Shown one piece after another: positions 32,638-44,723 of a stretch of DNA of 59,637 nt (positions are counted from its first letter, which is position 1; each line of letters begins with the position of its first letter). This DNA comes from Priapulus caudatus (Eukaryota; Priapulida; Priapulimorpha; Priapulimorphida; Priapulidae). Under the pieces are notes generated by a model. That model was not told the DNA's origin. It was given only the letters and a program-made list of their open reading frames with translations, and did not search any database. Position numbers and translations under genes: made by a program. The stretch is taken from positions 524,923-584,559 of the forward strand of contig NW_014577282.1 of the NCBI RefSeq assembly GCF_000485595.1. Reading direction: 5' to 3'.

Positions 32638-32710
32638 TGTCACGTTCAGTGATGTGTATCGTGTTTGTGTTCTCTGCCACCAGGGGTCAGTACAGTACGA
32701 CCACGAGAAT
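32638..32710 (+). repeat. 5' LTR of element B, first piece
   Basis: Begins TGTCACGTTCAGTGATG and ends ...CCACGAGAAT, where the foldback inserted (AAT duplicated). It contains CCACCAGGGGTCAGTA, a CTCF-like core also present in the 3' LTR. Confidence 0.9.
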
Positions 32711-33409
32711 CGGGTGTTGCTATCCCCCGGGCGTGGAGGGAGGTCACGTGATAACGTTGGCGATGACGTTCAAAACGTTAACCCTAACGGTAACCCTCAC
32801 TCCAACACCGCCAACACTAACCCTCACATTAAATATATATGTGTCGTCGCGCTATATATAGGCATTGTGATCCAGAAAAATTAATCTATGGTGTGGGGAC
32901 AGATATCATGATGCAAAAACCCTAACCCTAATCCTAACCCTGGCCCTAACCCTAATCCTAACACTATCCCAACACTAGTGCTGCCACGTTGCGGTCACCT
33001 CCCTCCACGCCCGGGGGATAGCATTACCCACGAGAATCCACGCTGGTAATGCTATCCCCCGGGCGTGGAGGGACACCGCAACGAGGCAGCACTAGTATTA
33101 GGATTAATATTATTAGTATTAGTATTAGTATTAGTATTAGGTTAGGTTTAGGGTTAGGCTTAGGGTAAGGGTTAGGGTTAGGGTTAGGGTTAGTGTTAGA
33201 GTTTTTGCATCATGATATCTGTCACCACATCATAGATTAATTTTTGTGGATCACAGAACCTATATATAGCGCTCCGAGATATATATATTTAGTGTTAGGG
33301 TTATCGTTGGAGGTGTTGGAGTTAGTGTTACCGGATGAGTAATGATTTTGAAGTATACGTCAACTGTATCACGTGACCGTCCCTCCACGCCCGGGGGATA
33401 GCAACACCC
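32711..33409. mobile_element. 699-bp foldback with TTAGGG repeats on both arms
   Basis: Inserted in LTR B with 3-bp duplication AAT (32708-32710, 33410-33412). Terminal GGGTGTTGCTATCCCCCGGG and GCGTGGAGGG occur at both ends in inverted form and again as a closed hairpin at the centre (about 33000-33073). CCCTAA-type repeats lie on the left arm (32917-32963) and TTAGGG on the right (33138-33196), so the whole element is one long palindrome. No ORF. Confidence 0.85.
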
Positions 33410-33412
33410 AAT

Positions 33413-33442
33413 ATACGCTACCCCATGTAGTCACGTTAATTG
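33413..33442 (+). repeat. 5' LTR of element B, second piece
   Basis: ATACGCTACCCCATGTAG to ...GTTAATTG, continuous with the first and third pieces in the uninterrupted 3' LTR (51348-51377). ATTG at its end is duplicated by element A. Confidence 0.9.
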
Positions 33443-33865
33443 TGTAGCGACGCTGCGCTCCAGCTCATTCATTAGGCACATTGCCGAGCGAGCAGAGAGC
33501 AGGCAACAGCCGGTAGCGGGTGCGACAGGTGGCATAGGTGTCGAACGGTGACTAGAGTCAATAGTCACTTAAGAGAGCAGAGAGCGGGGTACGTGACACG
33601 CGACACTATGGGATGCGGCCCTCGCAAGACGGGGGTCGGCAGAATAGGAACCTGGACAGCCCAAGAGGTGACAGGATAATGCCCGGATGAAGGGCACAGG
33701 AATCGCCGATGTATATAAGGCGAGCGGCACACAGACACGGGGAACCCTACTCGCTCTATCCCCGTGTCGTCATCTGTCACAGTTGTATTTGTACGCTACG
33801 TGTCGTATTACCTTGAATTATCATGGCTAATAATACAGTCGCTTGTGGTATGTTACTTCTCTAGT
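33443..33865 (+). repeat. 5' LTR of element A, truncated
   Basis: Aligns with 46356-46776 of the 3' LTR and then stops. The last 91 bp of the LTR, the primer-binding site and the gag start are absent. A TATA box (GTATATAAGG at 33711) is present here; the 3' LTR has TACATAAGG at the same place. Confidence 0.9.
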
Positions 33866-33867
33866 AC

Positions 33868-34275
33868 GGCCATGATCAAACGCGAGTTTAATACTCGTCA
33901 ATGATAGTTGCAGTTTAGTGAGAATTATAAACTCGTGCTGCGTGGCAGCTTGCCAATTTGTCATTTTAACCATGATCGTGTTAACTGCAGCCGTGAGTCG
34001 CTTCGTTCGATACAATAACGCGGATATATTGCGCTTGTTCAACTCGGTTTTAACTCGTGTGTAATTCATGACCGTAAGCGAATCATCGAGGGCAGCAAGA
34101 ATTGATTGCTGTGTAACCCCGACAGACAGGATACGTTGCTGCAACGCATCGAGGTCTTCCTGCGGCAATTATCGCACGCTTATCTCGGCCGTGATGCATT
34201 GAATGCAAATCATCGAGCTGCTGTGCCATGACCCGAAGGCGTTGATTAAACCACAACTCGTGCTCTGTGAGTGCC
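33868..34275 (-). pseudogene. Inverted fragment of the element A env gene
   Basis: Reverse-complement copy of about 39150-39594 of env, joined to the broken LTR on one side and to mid-gag on the other. Relative to the direct copy it lacks about 41 bp just after the putative cleavage site. It also lacks the in-frame stop found at 39504 and has scattered base changes. It cannot encode a complete protein. Confidence 0.85.
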
Positions 34276-34299
34276 ACGCGAGCGATGCCGTTGGACAAG

Positions 34300-34971
34300 A
34301 TTCAAACTGATGATGTCTAAAAGAGGCTAGCTGCCACGTTTCTAGATGGCTTAAACTCCGTCCCCACCCAAAAGATGCTTTTGTCTCGCAAGCCGCAAAC
34401 CCTGTCCCACGCTATCGAATTAGCCGCTGATGAGGCGTTCATAGAGGCGGGTCTGGCGATGCGATTGCGCAACAGAGCGATGGATGGATCTGTCATGAGT
34501 GGGGTAATGGAGCGAGGAGAGCCGATGGAGATAGGTGGAACGGGAGAGACAAGTAATGCGGCACTCGTAGCGGAGATACGTAATTTAACTTCACAGTTAA
34601 CGCAACCAGAGACGCGCCGCGACAATAATCAGCATGGCCCACGCAATACACAGCCAAGGGCTGCGCGTGGGGCCTATAGTGGCGGGCGATCCGTTCCCCC
34701 GAATCGTTGGGTGAGTCCCGCGACGAGGGAGGGGCGTATCGCTTATTTGCCTAACCCAGTCTCACAAGCTGGGACGGCAGATTTCAGACCGCCAGTCAGG
34801 CGCCGCCGCGTACAAACACGTGAGGCGACGCGTGATGACGTGTGTTTTCAGTGTGGGAGAAGAGGGCATTTTGCCCGTGATTGTCGCGTGCGCAGGCAGC
34901 CTAATCGATGGCCGGGAAACGTGCAGCCCCCACCGCTCGCTCGCGTAGCATACGCGCAGCCGCGGCAGTAG
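34300..34971 (+). pseudogene. Gag C-terminal half with zinc knuckle (element A)
   Basis: Enters mid-gene (ALNS-like sequence from about 34345, then LSHAIELAADEAFIEAGLAM). A linker rich in Arg, Pro and Gly follows, then CFQCGRRGHFARDC (CX2CX4HX4C) near 34846-34890. The zinc knuckle packages genomic RNA. The first part of gag is missing, replaced by the inverted env piece. The frame ends at 34971, overlapping protease in another frame. Confidence 0.8.
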
Positions 34972-36787
34972 AGACAGGTGGGGGTTCAGTACGGTGTAAG
35001 GTTAGCATGTCACGAAGAACGGGTGCGCCTACCTGTACGATTGCAGTCGGACCTTTAAAGTTGTCTGCTCTTCTCGATACGGGTAGTGATTGCACGTTAA
35101 TAAGTCTCCACGCGTAGAATCGATTGCCGCGTCGGATTCGTTTAAAGGCGGGGTTTGTGCCAGCAGAGCAGTGTGTCACCGATCTGGTGTCAATATCGGG
35201 CCAACAGTTGAGTATGGTTGGTGTTACCTCCTTGGGTATTACGGTAGGGAGAGTTACAGCAGAGCACGACTGCTATATTGTACGCCGATTACCGCGGGAT
35301 TTTGTGTTGGGAGCAGATTTCCCCGCGCACGCGCGCGTCATTATTGATCTTAATGCGGGTGTACTGAGTATAGGCGCCAGCGTCGTTCCTGTGTGCATGC
35401 CGAAAAGCGGTCACGGGTGGTTACCGCCCACGCAATTAGCGTTGCTCGCGCAGACTGTTTCAGTGCCGGCGGAGTCCGCGCGCAAGTGTTTGCTGCGGGT
35501 ACCTAGAAGTTTTCAGAGTGGTACACTGTTATTCGTTCAGGGATCGACAGCTTTTAAGACTTTCCGTCGAAATCAACACCTTAAAATTACACCTACGTTG
35601 GCAGTAGTGTCAGCGGATCATACGGTCGAGTGTGTTATTAAAAACGAATCAGGCACACCGAAGAGTTTACTTAAAGATATTGTTGTTGGTTCAATGGAAC
35701 CCACAAAAACGCATAGGGTGCGTGCTGTATATTCTGTAGGTGAGGGACTAAAATCACCACCACGGCGACTGACAGCCGAGGGTAAACCTTTCGATTATTC
35801 TACGCTTGTGCGGCATGTCGATAATGCGCATCAGAAAGCAACTTTGCTCGCATTTTTAGAAAAACGCGATGCCACTTTTGCACACACAGATGCACAGCTC
35901 GGTTGTACACACCTCTGCCATTTTCAAATTCATACTGACAAAATAAACCGATTAAAACTCGCCCGTATCGAATGAGTTTAGATCAGCAGGAGAAGGTGCA
36001 GCAGGAGGTAGACAAACTTCTAAAGAATGGGATTATTCGCCCCTCCATGAGTCCTTGGTCTAGTGGGGTACTGTTAGTTAAGAAGAAATCAGGAGAGCTA
36101 AGACTTTGTATTGATTATAGAAGAATGAACGCGGTCACGACTGCCGATGCGTATCCCCTACACCTAATCGATGACGCGCTACAGGCGTTGGGGTCTGCTA
36201 AAGTGTTTACGACTCTGGATTTGAGGTCTGGCTATTTTGAAGTCCCAGTCGATCCTGCAGATATCCCCAAGACATGCTTCGTTACTCCGTCTGGAAGTTT
36301 TGACAATGACCGCACGCCTTTTGGCGCAAAGAACGCCCCGTCACACTTTCAGAGATTATTAGATTACGTTTTAAGAGGGCTACGTCAAAAATGCGCCTTG
36401 GCGTACATCGACGATATATGTATTTACTCCCCCAATTTCGAAACGCACATGCGCGACCTGACAGAGGTGTTTAATAGGTTAGACAAGGCTAATCTCACGC
36501 TAAGGGCAAGTAAGTGTTTCTTTCTCCGGGAGTCTATCACTTATTTGGGGCACATCATAACACCAGGTAAAGTGAGTCCGGACCCGTCAAAAATCCAGGT
36601 GGTACAAAATTGGGAACGCCCCAAAACCGCTACGGCAGTACGCCAATTTTTAGGTCTCTCAAGTTATTATAGGAAATTCATTAAAGGCTATGCACAAATC
36701 GCGCGTCCACTTAGTTTATTGACTCACAAAAATATACCGTACGTATGGAGTGACGACGCACAGGTTAGCTTTGAGACGCTTAAATCC
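34908..36787 (+). pseudogene. Protease and reverse transcriptase (element A pol)
   Basis: Protease: LSALLDTGSDCTLIS (active-site Asp) near 35070, then FVLGADF near 35300. A TAG at 35115 breaks it. RT: MSPWSSGVLLVKKKSGELRL, CIDYRRMNAVT, VFTTLDLRSGYFEVP (catalytic Asp), TPFGAKNAPSHFQRL, and CALAYIDDICIYS with the YIDD pair near 36400. There is a one-base shift at about 35972 between protease linker and RT, and a TGA at 36788. The core RT motifs themselves are complete. Confidence 0.9.
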
Positions 36788-36790
36788 TGA

Positions 36791-37363
36791 TTAACGCAAG
36801 CGCCGGTCCTAGCTTTAGTTGATAGCACTAAACCTTTCCGCCTGTACTGCGATGCATCCGCGTATGCGGTCGGCGCTGTGTTAACACAGCTCGATGATGT
36901 GGGAAAAGAGCATCCTGTTTATTATCTTAGTAAACAGCTCACGGACGTGCAGATGCGTTGGCCGGTTGTGGAACGCGAATGTTACAGTGTGGTTTTTGCG
37001 ATGTCTAAACTGCGCCATCACTTTTTAGGGTCTGTTTTCTGCGTAATTAGTGATCAAAAACCGCTAAAATATTTATTAGAAGCGAAGTCGCTGCGTAACG
37101 CTAAATTACAGCGATGGGCTATAGCTATCTCTGAGTACGGCTGCAACATTGAATATACCACTGGGGCTACCAACTTACCAGCTGACGCGCTGTCGAGAAT
37201 CGCACATGCTACGCAGGCAAGCGCGTCTGTGGCTAATGATCCGTTACCCCGAACCCCCACTTGTGCAGTCAAAGCAGCAGCAGATGGGTTCATCGCCCGA
37301 GCGGGTCAAACAAAACAACCCTATCACGCTGGCAGCAGCGATTACAATGGGAAAAACTCGTAA
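36791..37363 (+). pseudogene. RNase H (element A pol)
   Basis: Continues the RT frame after the TGA: LTQAPVLALVDSTKPFRLYC, then DASAYAVGAVLTQ, HPVYYLSKQLTDVQMRW, ERECYSVVFAMSKLRHHF and SDQKPLKYLL. The acidic residues of Ty3/gypsy RNase H (DAS, E, SDQ) are kept. The frame is lost near 37290-37360, before integrase. Confidence 0.85.
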
Positions 37364-38880
37364 CCCCCGCGCACAGCACATGCAGGAATTCCCTGCATCC
37401 TTGACTGACCTCGGCACACTTCAAACAGCTGACCCATTTTTGTCTCGCGTGCGTGACGTGTTAGTTAAGCCACACTGCGCCTTGAAGGACGCTCGTGTGG
37501 TTGCAGATTACTTTTTAGATGGAGATATAATTTATCATGTAAGTTCGCGACCTGCCCTGGCCGAGTATTATCCACAGGTAGCTATACCGCGAGTTCTCAT
37601 TCCAAAAATACTCAAGCAGTGTCATGACCACATGTACGGCGGGCATCTCGGATTTAAAAAGGTTTATTCTAAAATAGCCGCGCGATTCTATTGGCCACGT
37701 ATGTTCGCGGATACGTATCATTACATTAAATCATGCGTCACGTGTAACGCGAGGAAATTGCAGCGGGTGCGGCCATCATTAATGCATGAACCTCAGCCGC
37801 GACAGGTGGGTGACGTCGTTGCTATAGACTTAACCGGTCCCCACCCGGTTACGGCAGCAGGTCATCGCTATATGTTAACGTTTTTAGATCTATATTCTAA
37901 TTGGCCTGAAGCGTACCCCACAGCGGGCAAGAGTGCTGCCGAAGTGGCAGATATCTTTGTTAATCGATTCATTCCCGCTCATTCGTGCCCGAGAGCGATT
38001 CTAACAGACAACGAGTTGGAGTTTGTTAATAATCTAATGTCTAGGTTGACACAGTTGTTGGGGATAAATCACATCCGCACCGCCCCTTATCACCCTCAAT
38101 CTAACGGACAATGTGAACGTTTCCATAGAACGTTGGCAGCCATGTTGGCATGCGCGATAGGAAGGGGGGGGGCGACCACACAACATGGGACCAACACATC
38201 GCCGCGGTTTTATTTGCCTACCGAACAGCTATAAATGAATCGTCGCAATTCACACCATTTTTTATTCATCATGGCCGCGATGCTGTGTTACCCATAGATG
38301 TATTACTACAACCTAGACGCCTTTCTTATTCAGACGACCCAGTCACACACGCCACAGAACGACTGCACAGAGCTTTTACATACATTGAGAAAAATACGAG
38401 AAACGCGCGACTGAAAAATAAACGGTTGTACGATCAGCGTTCCAAGGACCTTGATTACGAACCCGGGGACCCCGTACTGTGGTTCAACCCCGTTCTATCT
38501 GGGACGCAGACACGTAAGTTCGCCTTGCTGTGGCGACCGAATTATAAAATAATTGAGAAATTGATGGAGAGACGCGTGCACATTAAGCGTGACGACAGTA
38601 CGCGCACGTACGATGTGCACGTCAGTAACTTGCGACCTGCGCACCCCTTTCAAGAGTGGGATGTACCCGCTCGCAGCACACATCTGGGAACGCGGGAGAG
38701 CGCGCAACCCCTAAGAGATGCAACGCTTGCTGCTCCACGGGCCAGAAGCCCGGTAGGGCCTAGTGATAAAGATGCTAGTTCCCAATGGGACGAGGAGGAT
38801 GAGATGCCTTTAGCTCAATTACGCTCTCTTACAGCACAGCATGATGGCGGGTTGGTGGATAGCCGCATTGATGTCAACAC
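37364..38880 (+). pseudogene. Integrase (element A pol)
   Basis: HHCC zinc motif (HDHMYGGHLGFKK...CVTCNARK, 37622-37755), catalytic Asp in VVAIDLTGPHPV, Asp in AILTDNELEFVN and Glu in SNGQCERFHRTL. A G9 run at 38164-38172 carries a frameshift; the C-terminal part (GPDYEPGDPVLWFNP-like, 38450) continues in the next frame with a GPY-type fold. Its 3' end overlaps env. The shift is at a homopolymer, so a sequencing error is possible. Confidence 0.85.
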
Positions 38881-40784
38881 TGCTGATGCTCCCGGTTGCT
38901 ACCACAGCCAGCGAAGTACACCAGCCGTCGCAGGGTATTGCGTTTGTACCAAGGGGACACGTTTCAATAAGTCAAAGTACGTGGGCTTCAGCCTTAACTG
39001 TAAATTTCACTGCTATTCAAGAATATTTAGACACGCTTAAGGCACAGCTGGTGGATATGGCTAGTCTACCCCCACCACCACCGAAGGCTGCATCCCCAAG
39101 TTCAGTTACCGCATATGCTTCTCAACTTAGGATTCCAGTCCAGCTGCTACTCACTGAGCACGAGTTGTGGTTTAATCAACGCCTTCGGGTCATGGCACAG
39201 CAGCTCGATTTGCATTCAATGCATCACGGCCGAGATAAGCGTGCGATAATTGCCGCGGTAGGTAAACTCTCAAAATTTTTATTTGGAACGGCTACGCAGG
39301 AAGACGTCGATGCGTTGCAGCAACGTATCCTGTCTGTCGGGGTTACACAGCATTCAATTCTTGCTGCCCTCGATGATTCGCTTACGGTCATGAATTACAC
39401 ACGAGTTAAAACCGAGTTAAAAGAGCGCAATATATCCGCGTTATTGTATCGAACGAAGCGACCCACGGCTGCAGTTAACATGATCATGGTTAAAATGACA
39501 AATTAGCAAGCTGCCACGCAGCACGAGTATATAATTCTCACTAAACTGCAACTATCATTGACGAGTATTAAACTCGCGTTTGATCATGGCCATGCCGCCA
39601 TTGACGCTATTGTGCAATCGGTGGAGGTTCTGCTATCAGGATATCTGCCGGCCACATTAGTCCCTGCACATCGATTACGCGATATTCTCATGACTATTCA
39701 GGGTACACTACCCCCCACACTAGCGTTACCTCACGATCCACAATCTGATTTATTGTTTTATTATGACTTAATTACCGCAATAGCTATCCCTGATAGAATA
39801 GGCCTGCATGTTCTAGCCTTCATACTAATTAGATATCGGGACATGACGTTCCAAGTTTACCAAATTCTACGACCTCCAGTTTATTTACCTAACACTACGG
39901 CAGCTGCGTATTATAGTTTTACGCAGGAGTATATCGGAATTTCACTTGACTGCGTCAGTTACATACAGCCCGACGAAAGCGCGCTGCGAGTATGTCTGCG
40001 GAAACGACAACAGGTGTGCGACGTTAAATCACCCGTGTATCCTATATCGGTGGTCACGTCATGCCCTGTGGCGCTATTCCGAAATATAACAGCGGACATA
40101 ATCGCACTGTGTACTAAACGTGTTACCTTCTATGAGCGACCTACGCCCAGAGCGCAGTATCTGCTGAACGGGCGCTGGTTAATAACGTCTACCCACCCAG
40201 TACGCGTATCTATTAGTTGTCAGTCTCACCCTAAGGCGCAGGTACAGGTACGAGAATTTGACATTGTCAATCAGCAGATAGTTACGCTGTATTCAGCATG
40301 TAAGGGTGAGTCAAAATATTTTTCTCTCCCGTCGTTTTTTCATCATGAATCTGATGCCGAAGCGCTCCCCATACTTGAATCTGTCGGGGCCTGGGTCCCT
40401 AAGGACGTCCCGCATATTTGGGCGGCTTACTATGCTTTACCCGTGGTTCATGAGGCTCGCAGAAGCGATCAACTCATACCAAACATTACTGTTCCACGGG
40501 AGATGTACAGAGATACCGACTTAGACATCGCGTATAATGATTTAGTAGCAGCAGTTAAGCATGGCAAACGTATTGCCACGGCTGATACGTATTACGCCTC
40601 GGACTCACAGCTGGGTGTCACACCGCACTCTACAGTTGTCTATTTGTTCCTGGCATTAACTGTGCTGCTGGTTGGAGGGTTTATATTTTATTACCGTTGT
40701 TGTAAATATACACCCCAGTACGATGCGGGACGACACGCACCCCTCCGCGTCCGCTGGAGCCGCCCTGAAGTTAGACTGCCCGAG

Positions 40785-43700
40785 TAGTCTATGGGCTTAT
40801 GTAATATTTTCCAGATTTGTCATTTTTTTGGGTAGATTCTTGGCACTCATGTCTAAACACATCTAGAATCTTCACTGATTAAGAAAAAAATGGGTGCCAG
40901 TTTTTCCATTAACATTTAGGGCCTCCATTTTGAATTTCAAAATGGCCATCACGAAAAATCTCTTTTTTTTAAAAAATTTCCAATTAAAACCAATCTATTC
41001 AGTTTCAAGATGTCATACCATATTTATTTCTATTTTATTTAACGTCATATAAAGATGATCAAGATTCATTGAAGCAAACTTAGAAGACGTCGAAATACGC
41101 TAAGATAAGGCAAAATCCAAATGGCCACCATATTTCAGCTTTTTCTACGTAATAATGCCAATATGAACTTTTTGTACAATGACAGTTGGGAAGATTTTTT
41201 TGGTGTCTACCATATGTTTTCAGTTGGAATAATGAGGATTCAATAAATAACCACGTAATATGTATGATGGAACACCTTACATCTCTGCCAAAACACTTAA
41301 GAAGAATAATGTAGAAGATGTAATTCAATTATAAATTCAGATTATAATTGAAAGATGAATATTGTTTTTAAAGGTACGACAATGCTACATGTATGAATCA
41401 GGAGTTACTAAGTATTGTCATTGCTTTCAATCATACTCCTAAGATCTTCGCCATCAACACATTGTGGTGTGGTTTGTACACTTGGTCGATTTCCTCCACA
41501 ACTTTGCAAATGTCGGTACAAGACCAGGCCACATTGTTTCTTCTGATGAGGCACTTTCGCGGAACACTGGTTGATTCTTCACAGTTACACCTGACGAGCT
41601 GCAGCATAGACCGGGGCTGGTGGCAATACCCTGAGAAAGAACTGTCAGGTCCGCTTTTTTTTGTCTAGGTTTTCGCACACCGCCAAGTCAAAGGGTCCTG
41701 ACTAATTTGTTTCAAATATCCATATCCTGGTGGCCATATATAGCCTGGACATGGGTCACGGGCGTGATATGTTTAATCCATGCTCCCTGAGTTGGTGGCA
41801 AGTTTTCGTCACGGTCCTTGTTTCATCTTTTGAGTTGCTTGACAAAAACCATCTGAGAATATTGCTTGCCCAATGTGGACTCACATTGGAACAAGGAAAA
41901 GAGAGTCAAAGAAACTCTCAACAGCAATGTATAAACTTTTTTCGGATGTTATACTCCTTCGCAAGCCAGCTAGGTGATGATCGAAAGAATGTGGCTTTGC
42001 CTCGGAAAGTTGCGATAAGCATCCTCTTTTTCTTTCTTGAATATGGTCATGTCAGTATCAACAGACCTTGTGAAGCATGCCCATTTATAAAAGCTGCTGA
42101 TTTTTCAGTCCAAGCTTGTCCATAATATCGTGTAGAGAAGACTTATTACGTCGCTTTCGTAGTTGTCCCATGATTAGCTTGCAGATATGGTTGGCCAAGT
42201 AAGTGGCGTTCTTCGTAAGCAAAAGCAAGCATTATCTGTGTCTTGAGAAATATATGATAGAGCATTAATGCGCCGTTGAATCGCACTTAACAACATGATA
42301 ATCATAATAGACTGTCAACCTCTTTCCGTGCGCTGACACCGGTGCATTAATTTGCCATCATAATTCCGTCATACCTCACTGCCATGTTGGCAGTCATGAT
42401 TTGACGGTACTGTAGCGATATAGATGATGGAAATGTAGAGAGTATAGCGAATCTTTGTGTGTCTGTTCATGGAAGAAAAACGGGGATGTCTTTGAATGCT
42501 CTGTTGAGTCCCTTTTAATAACTTATGTTATGTTTTTAGTTTAAGCCTCTCCATCATTTGTTTTTTCATTCGCTCTCTTTAGTCTGTTTGTTCTTCATTG
42601 ATTTTTGTTATGTATTGTATGTTATAATAATTAACTCGCACTTGCTAATATCTCTGATGCCTTTGAGTCATATGAGTGTGACTGAAAGGATGTTGCAATC
42701 TCTTTGCTCAAAGTCATAAAATTCTGATTGCGCCATCTAACTCCTGTACCACTGCTCATTCCAGTCAACTACAATCAGCGTCTCTACAATCTTCTCTATC
42801 AATATTCGGTGGGCTGTGCTAGTAAGTTTGTGAACTGTTGTCGTTGTACCATATTCTTTCCTGAATGTCTTTTATAAACTTGCTCTTGTCTCTCGTTAGT
42901 GGGATGAATAATTTTGATACTTATTCCGGTATGCCAATGAAAACTTTTGTTTAGTGTAGGCAAATTCAGTTTGTCATTGCCAAATCTACTTATTCTTCTC
43001 AGATCGACATCTGCTCTTCGAGATGACCTTAGCAATAACAGCTAGTCTGGGTCAAAAGAGTGATTTTGTTTGCTTCAAGTCAATCCGACCTTGTCAAACC
43101 TCTGTGTTCAATTTAATGTCTTTTTGCAGTCAGACATCCATTGTCTTCTGGCTTGACTTTGGTCATCTTTGTCCCACAAATTTGCGACTCCAGGATGAGA
43201 TTATTTTTCCGTTTGATTTGCTTCTTTCTACAAACGTTTTAGTTAATTTCTTTCAGCAGTTTTCTCTCTGGGTCTTCTTGTTGCTAGGTATACTTTGTTG
43301 GAACATTCGTCGGGAAATGATACTCATTTGACATGAGTTATGTACATGCAGCACTCTGCATCTCCGAGTTCTCTCTGCTACCGAAGCCCTCATGTCATTT
43401 GGAAAAAGTTGCCAAGGGTGCTAAAACTGACATTCATCATGATGCCAAAAAATGGAGCGTTCCTTGGCGAGCAATAAATTATTGACTGAAGAGTTGATGA
43501 TTTGCTGTGGTGGACAATGTGCTAGTAGTACGTACAAGTCGTATCTGAATCACAGCAAGTCGTGCCAGTCCCGGAGCAGTGAGACAAAACTTAAGAGCGT
43601 TGCTTGCTTCGTTGATTTTGTGAGTGTTCAAAGATAAAACAACAAATACGTGTAAAGAAATCGGTTGCATGAGTTTCCAACACCTCGCAAACCTCACCAA

Positions 43701-44723
43701 TGGTGAAGCTCTGCCCATAGTTTCAGGATAAATAAAAAATCTGAATGTTTTGAGCATAATCTACCTGGAATATGCCAAAGAATAGCTTACAACACAAGAT
43801 GCTCCAAATGATATCAATAGAGGTTCAAGTCTCTTACCTTCCCGAATAAGCCCTCTGAACTGTAACAGATGTCATCACACTGACCGCATGTACACACTAA
43901 TGCCATTGAAAACATAGGGTCGTCTTACGACTAGCTGTGCAAACCCCGTAGCTGTTTCTTATATTCAAGAGATTGAAGGATTCCTAATACAATATTTGAA
44001 TGCCTAGCGATATGCAACGAATGTCTTATCAACGATCAAATGAACTATCAGTCAGCTAGCTTTTACACTGCAACCAGGCGTCAAGCCCCTAAACAGGTTG
44101 ATCTCACGGAATTTCTATCCAGAGATCGAAGAGTGCTAGAGTAACGTGCGCTCGATACGCTATTGTAATGATTGCATCTAAAAAATTGAATGATACATAT
44201 GTCACTCCCCCCGCCCATCTACTGTAGATTGCTTCCTTTGCAATGAGTACGTCAAGACCTTAAATTATTTTAAACGTTTATAAATTATGACATTGATTAG
44301 ATGGTCTGATCAGAAAATACAAAGTTACCACATAAAATAGAGTCGCGATGCGTTATATAAAAATTTAAAAAAATGCGTGCAAATATATATATTTTTATAA
44401 TAAACGTCGAAAACAATGTTCTATCCATAGCAAACAGAGTTCAGATAGAAACGTTGTCCATCAAACTATAATGCTTTGTACTCAACACTCTATGAAAACA
44501 TCTGAAATATACCTTTAAAACTAATGTTGAATACTAAAAAAAATGATAACAAATCAGCTTTAAAAAACGCGGCCATTTTGAAATTCAAAATGGCGGCCCT
44601 AAATGTTAATGGAAAAACTGGCACCCATTTTTTTCTTAATCAGTGATGTTTCTAGGGGTGTTTAAACATGGGTGCCAAGAATCTACCCAAAATTTTGCTT
44701 TTTATACATAAGCCCACAGACTA
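40785..44723 (-). mobile_element. Long-TIR DNA transposon (Academ-like) inside env
   Basis: Ends TAGTCTRTGGGCTTATGTA in inverted orientation. Imperfect TIRs extend about 170 bp (to about 40955 and from about 44555), sharing GGGTAGATTCTTGGCA, TGATTAAGAAAAAAATGGGT and CCATTAACATTTAGGGC. Target duplication GAG (40782-40784, 44724-44726) is confirmed because env continues in frame across it. The minus strand carries a decayed gene with a Cys-rich tail. The 3-bp TSD and shared AAAATGGCC modules with 12437-14790 suggest Academ. Confidence 0.8.
41385..41800 (-). pseudogene. Cys-rich C-terminus of the transposon protein
   Basis: On the minus strand the frame reads RDPCPGYIWPPGYGYLKQIS, QDPLTWRCAKT, a stop, then SMLQLVRCNCEESTSVPRKC, LIRRNNVAWSCTDICK and PHHNVLM. 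The spacing CNC...C...C...C follows the pattern RCNC..C...C.C......CT..C that ends the widespread invertebrate transposon protein whose middle part is seen at 13260-14785. Upstream parts (41800-43800, minus) are too broken to follow. Confidence 0.5.
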
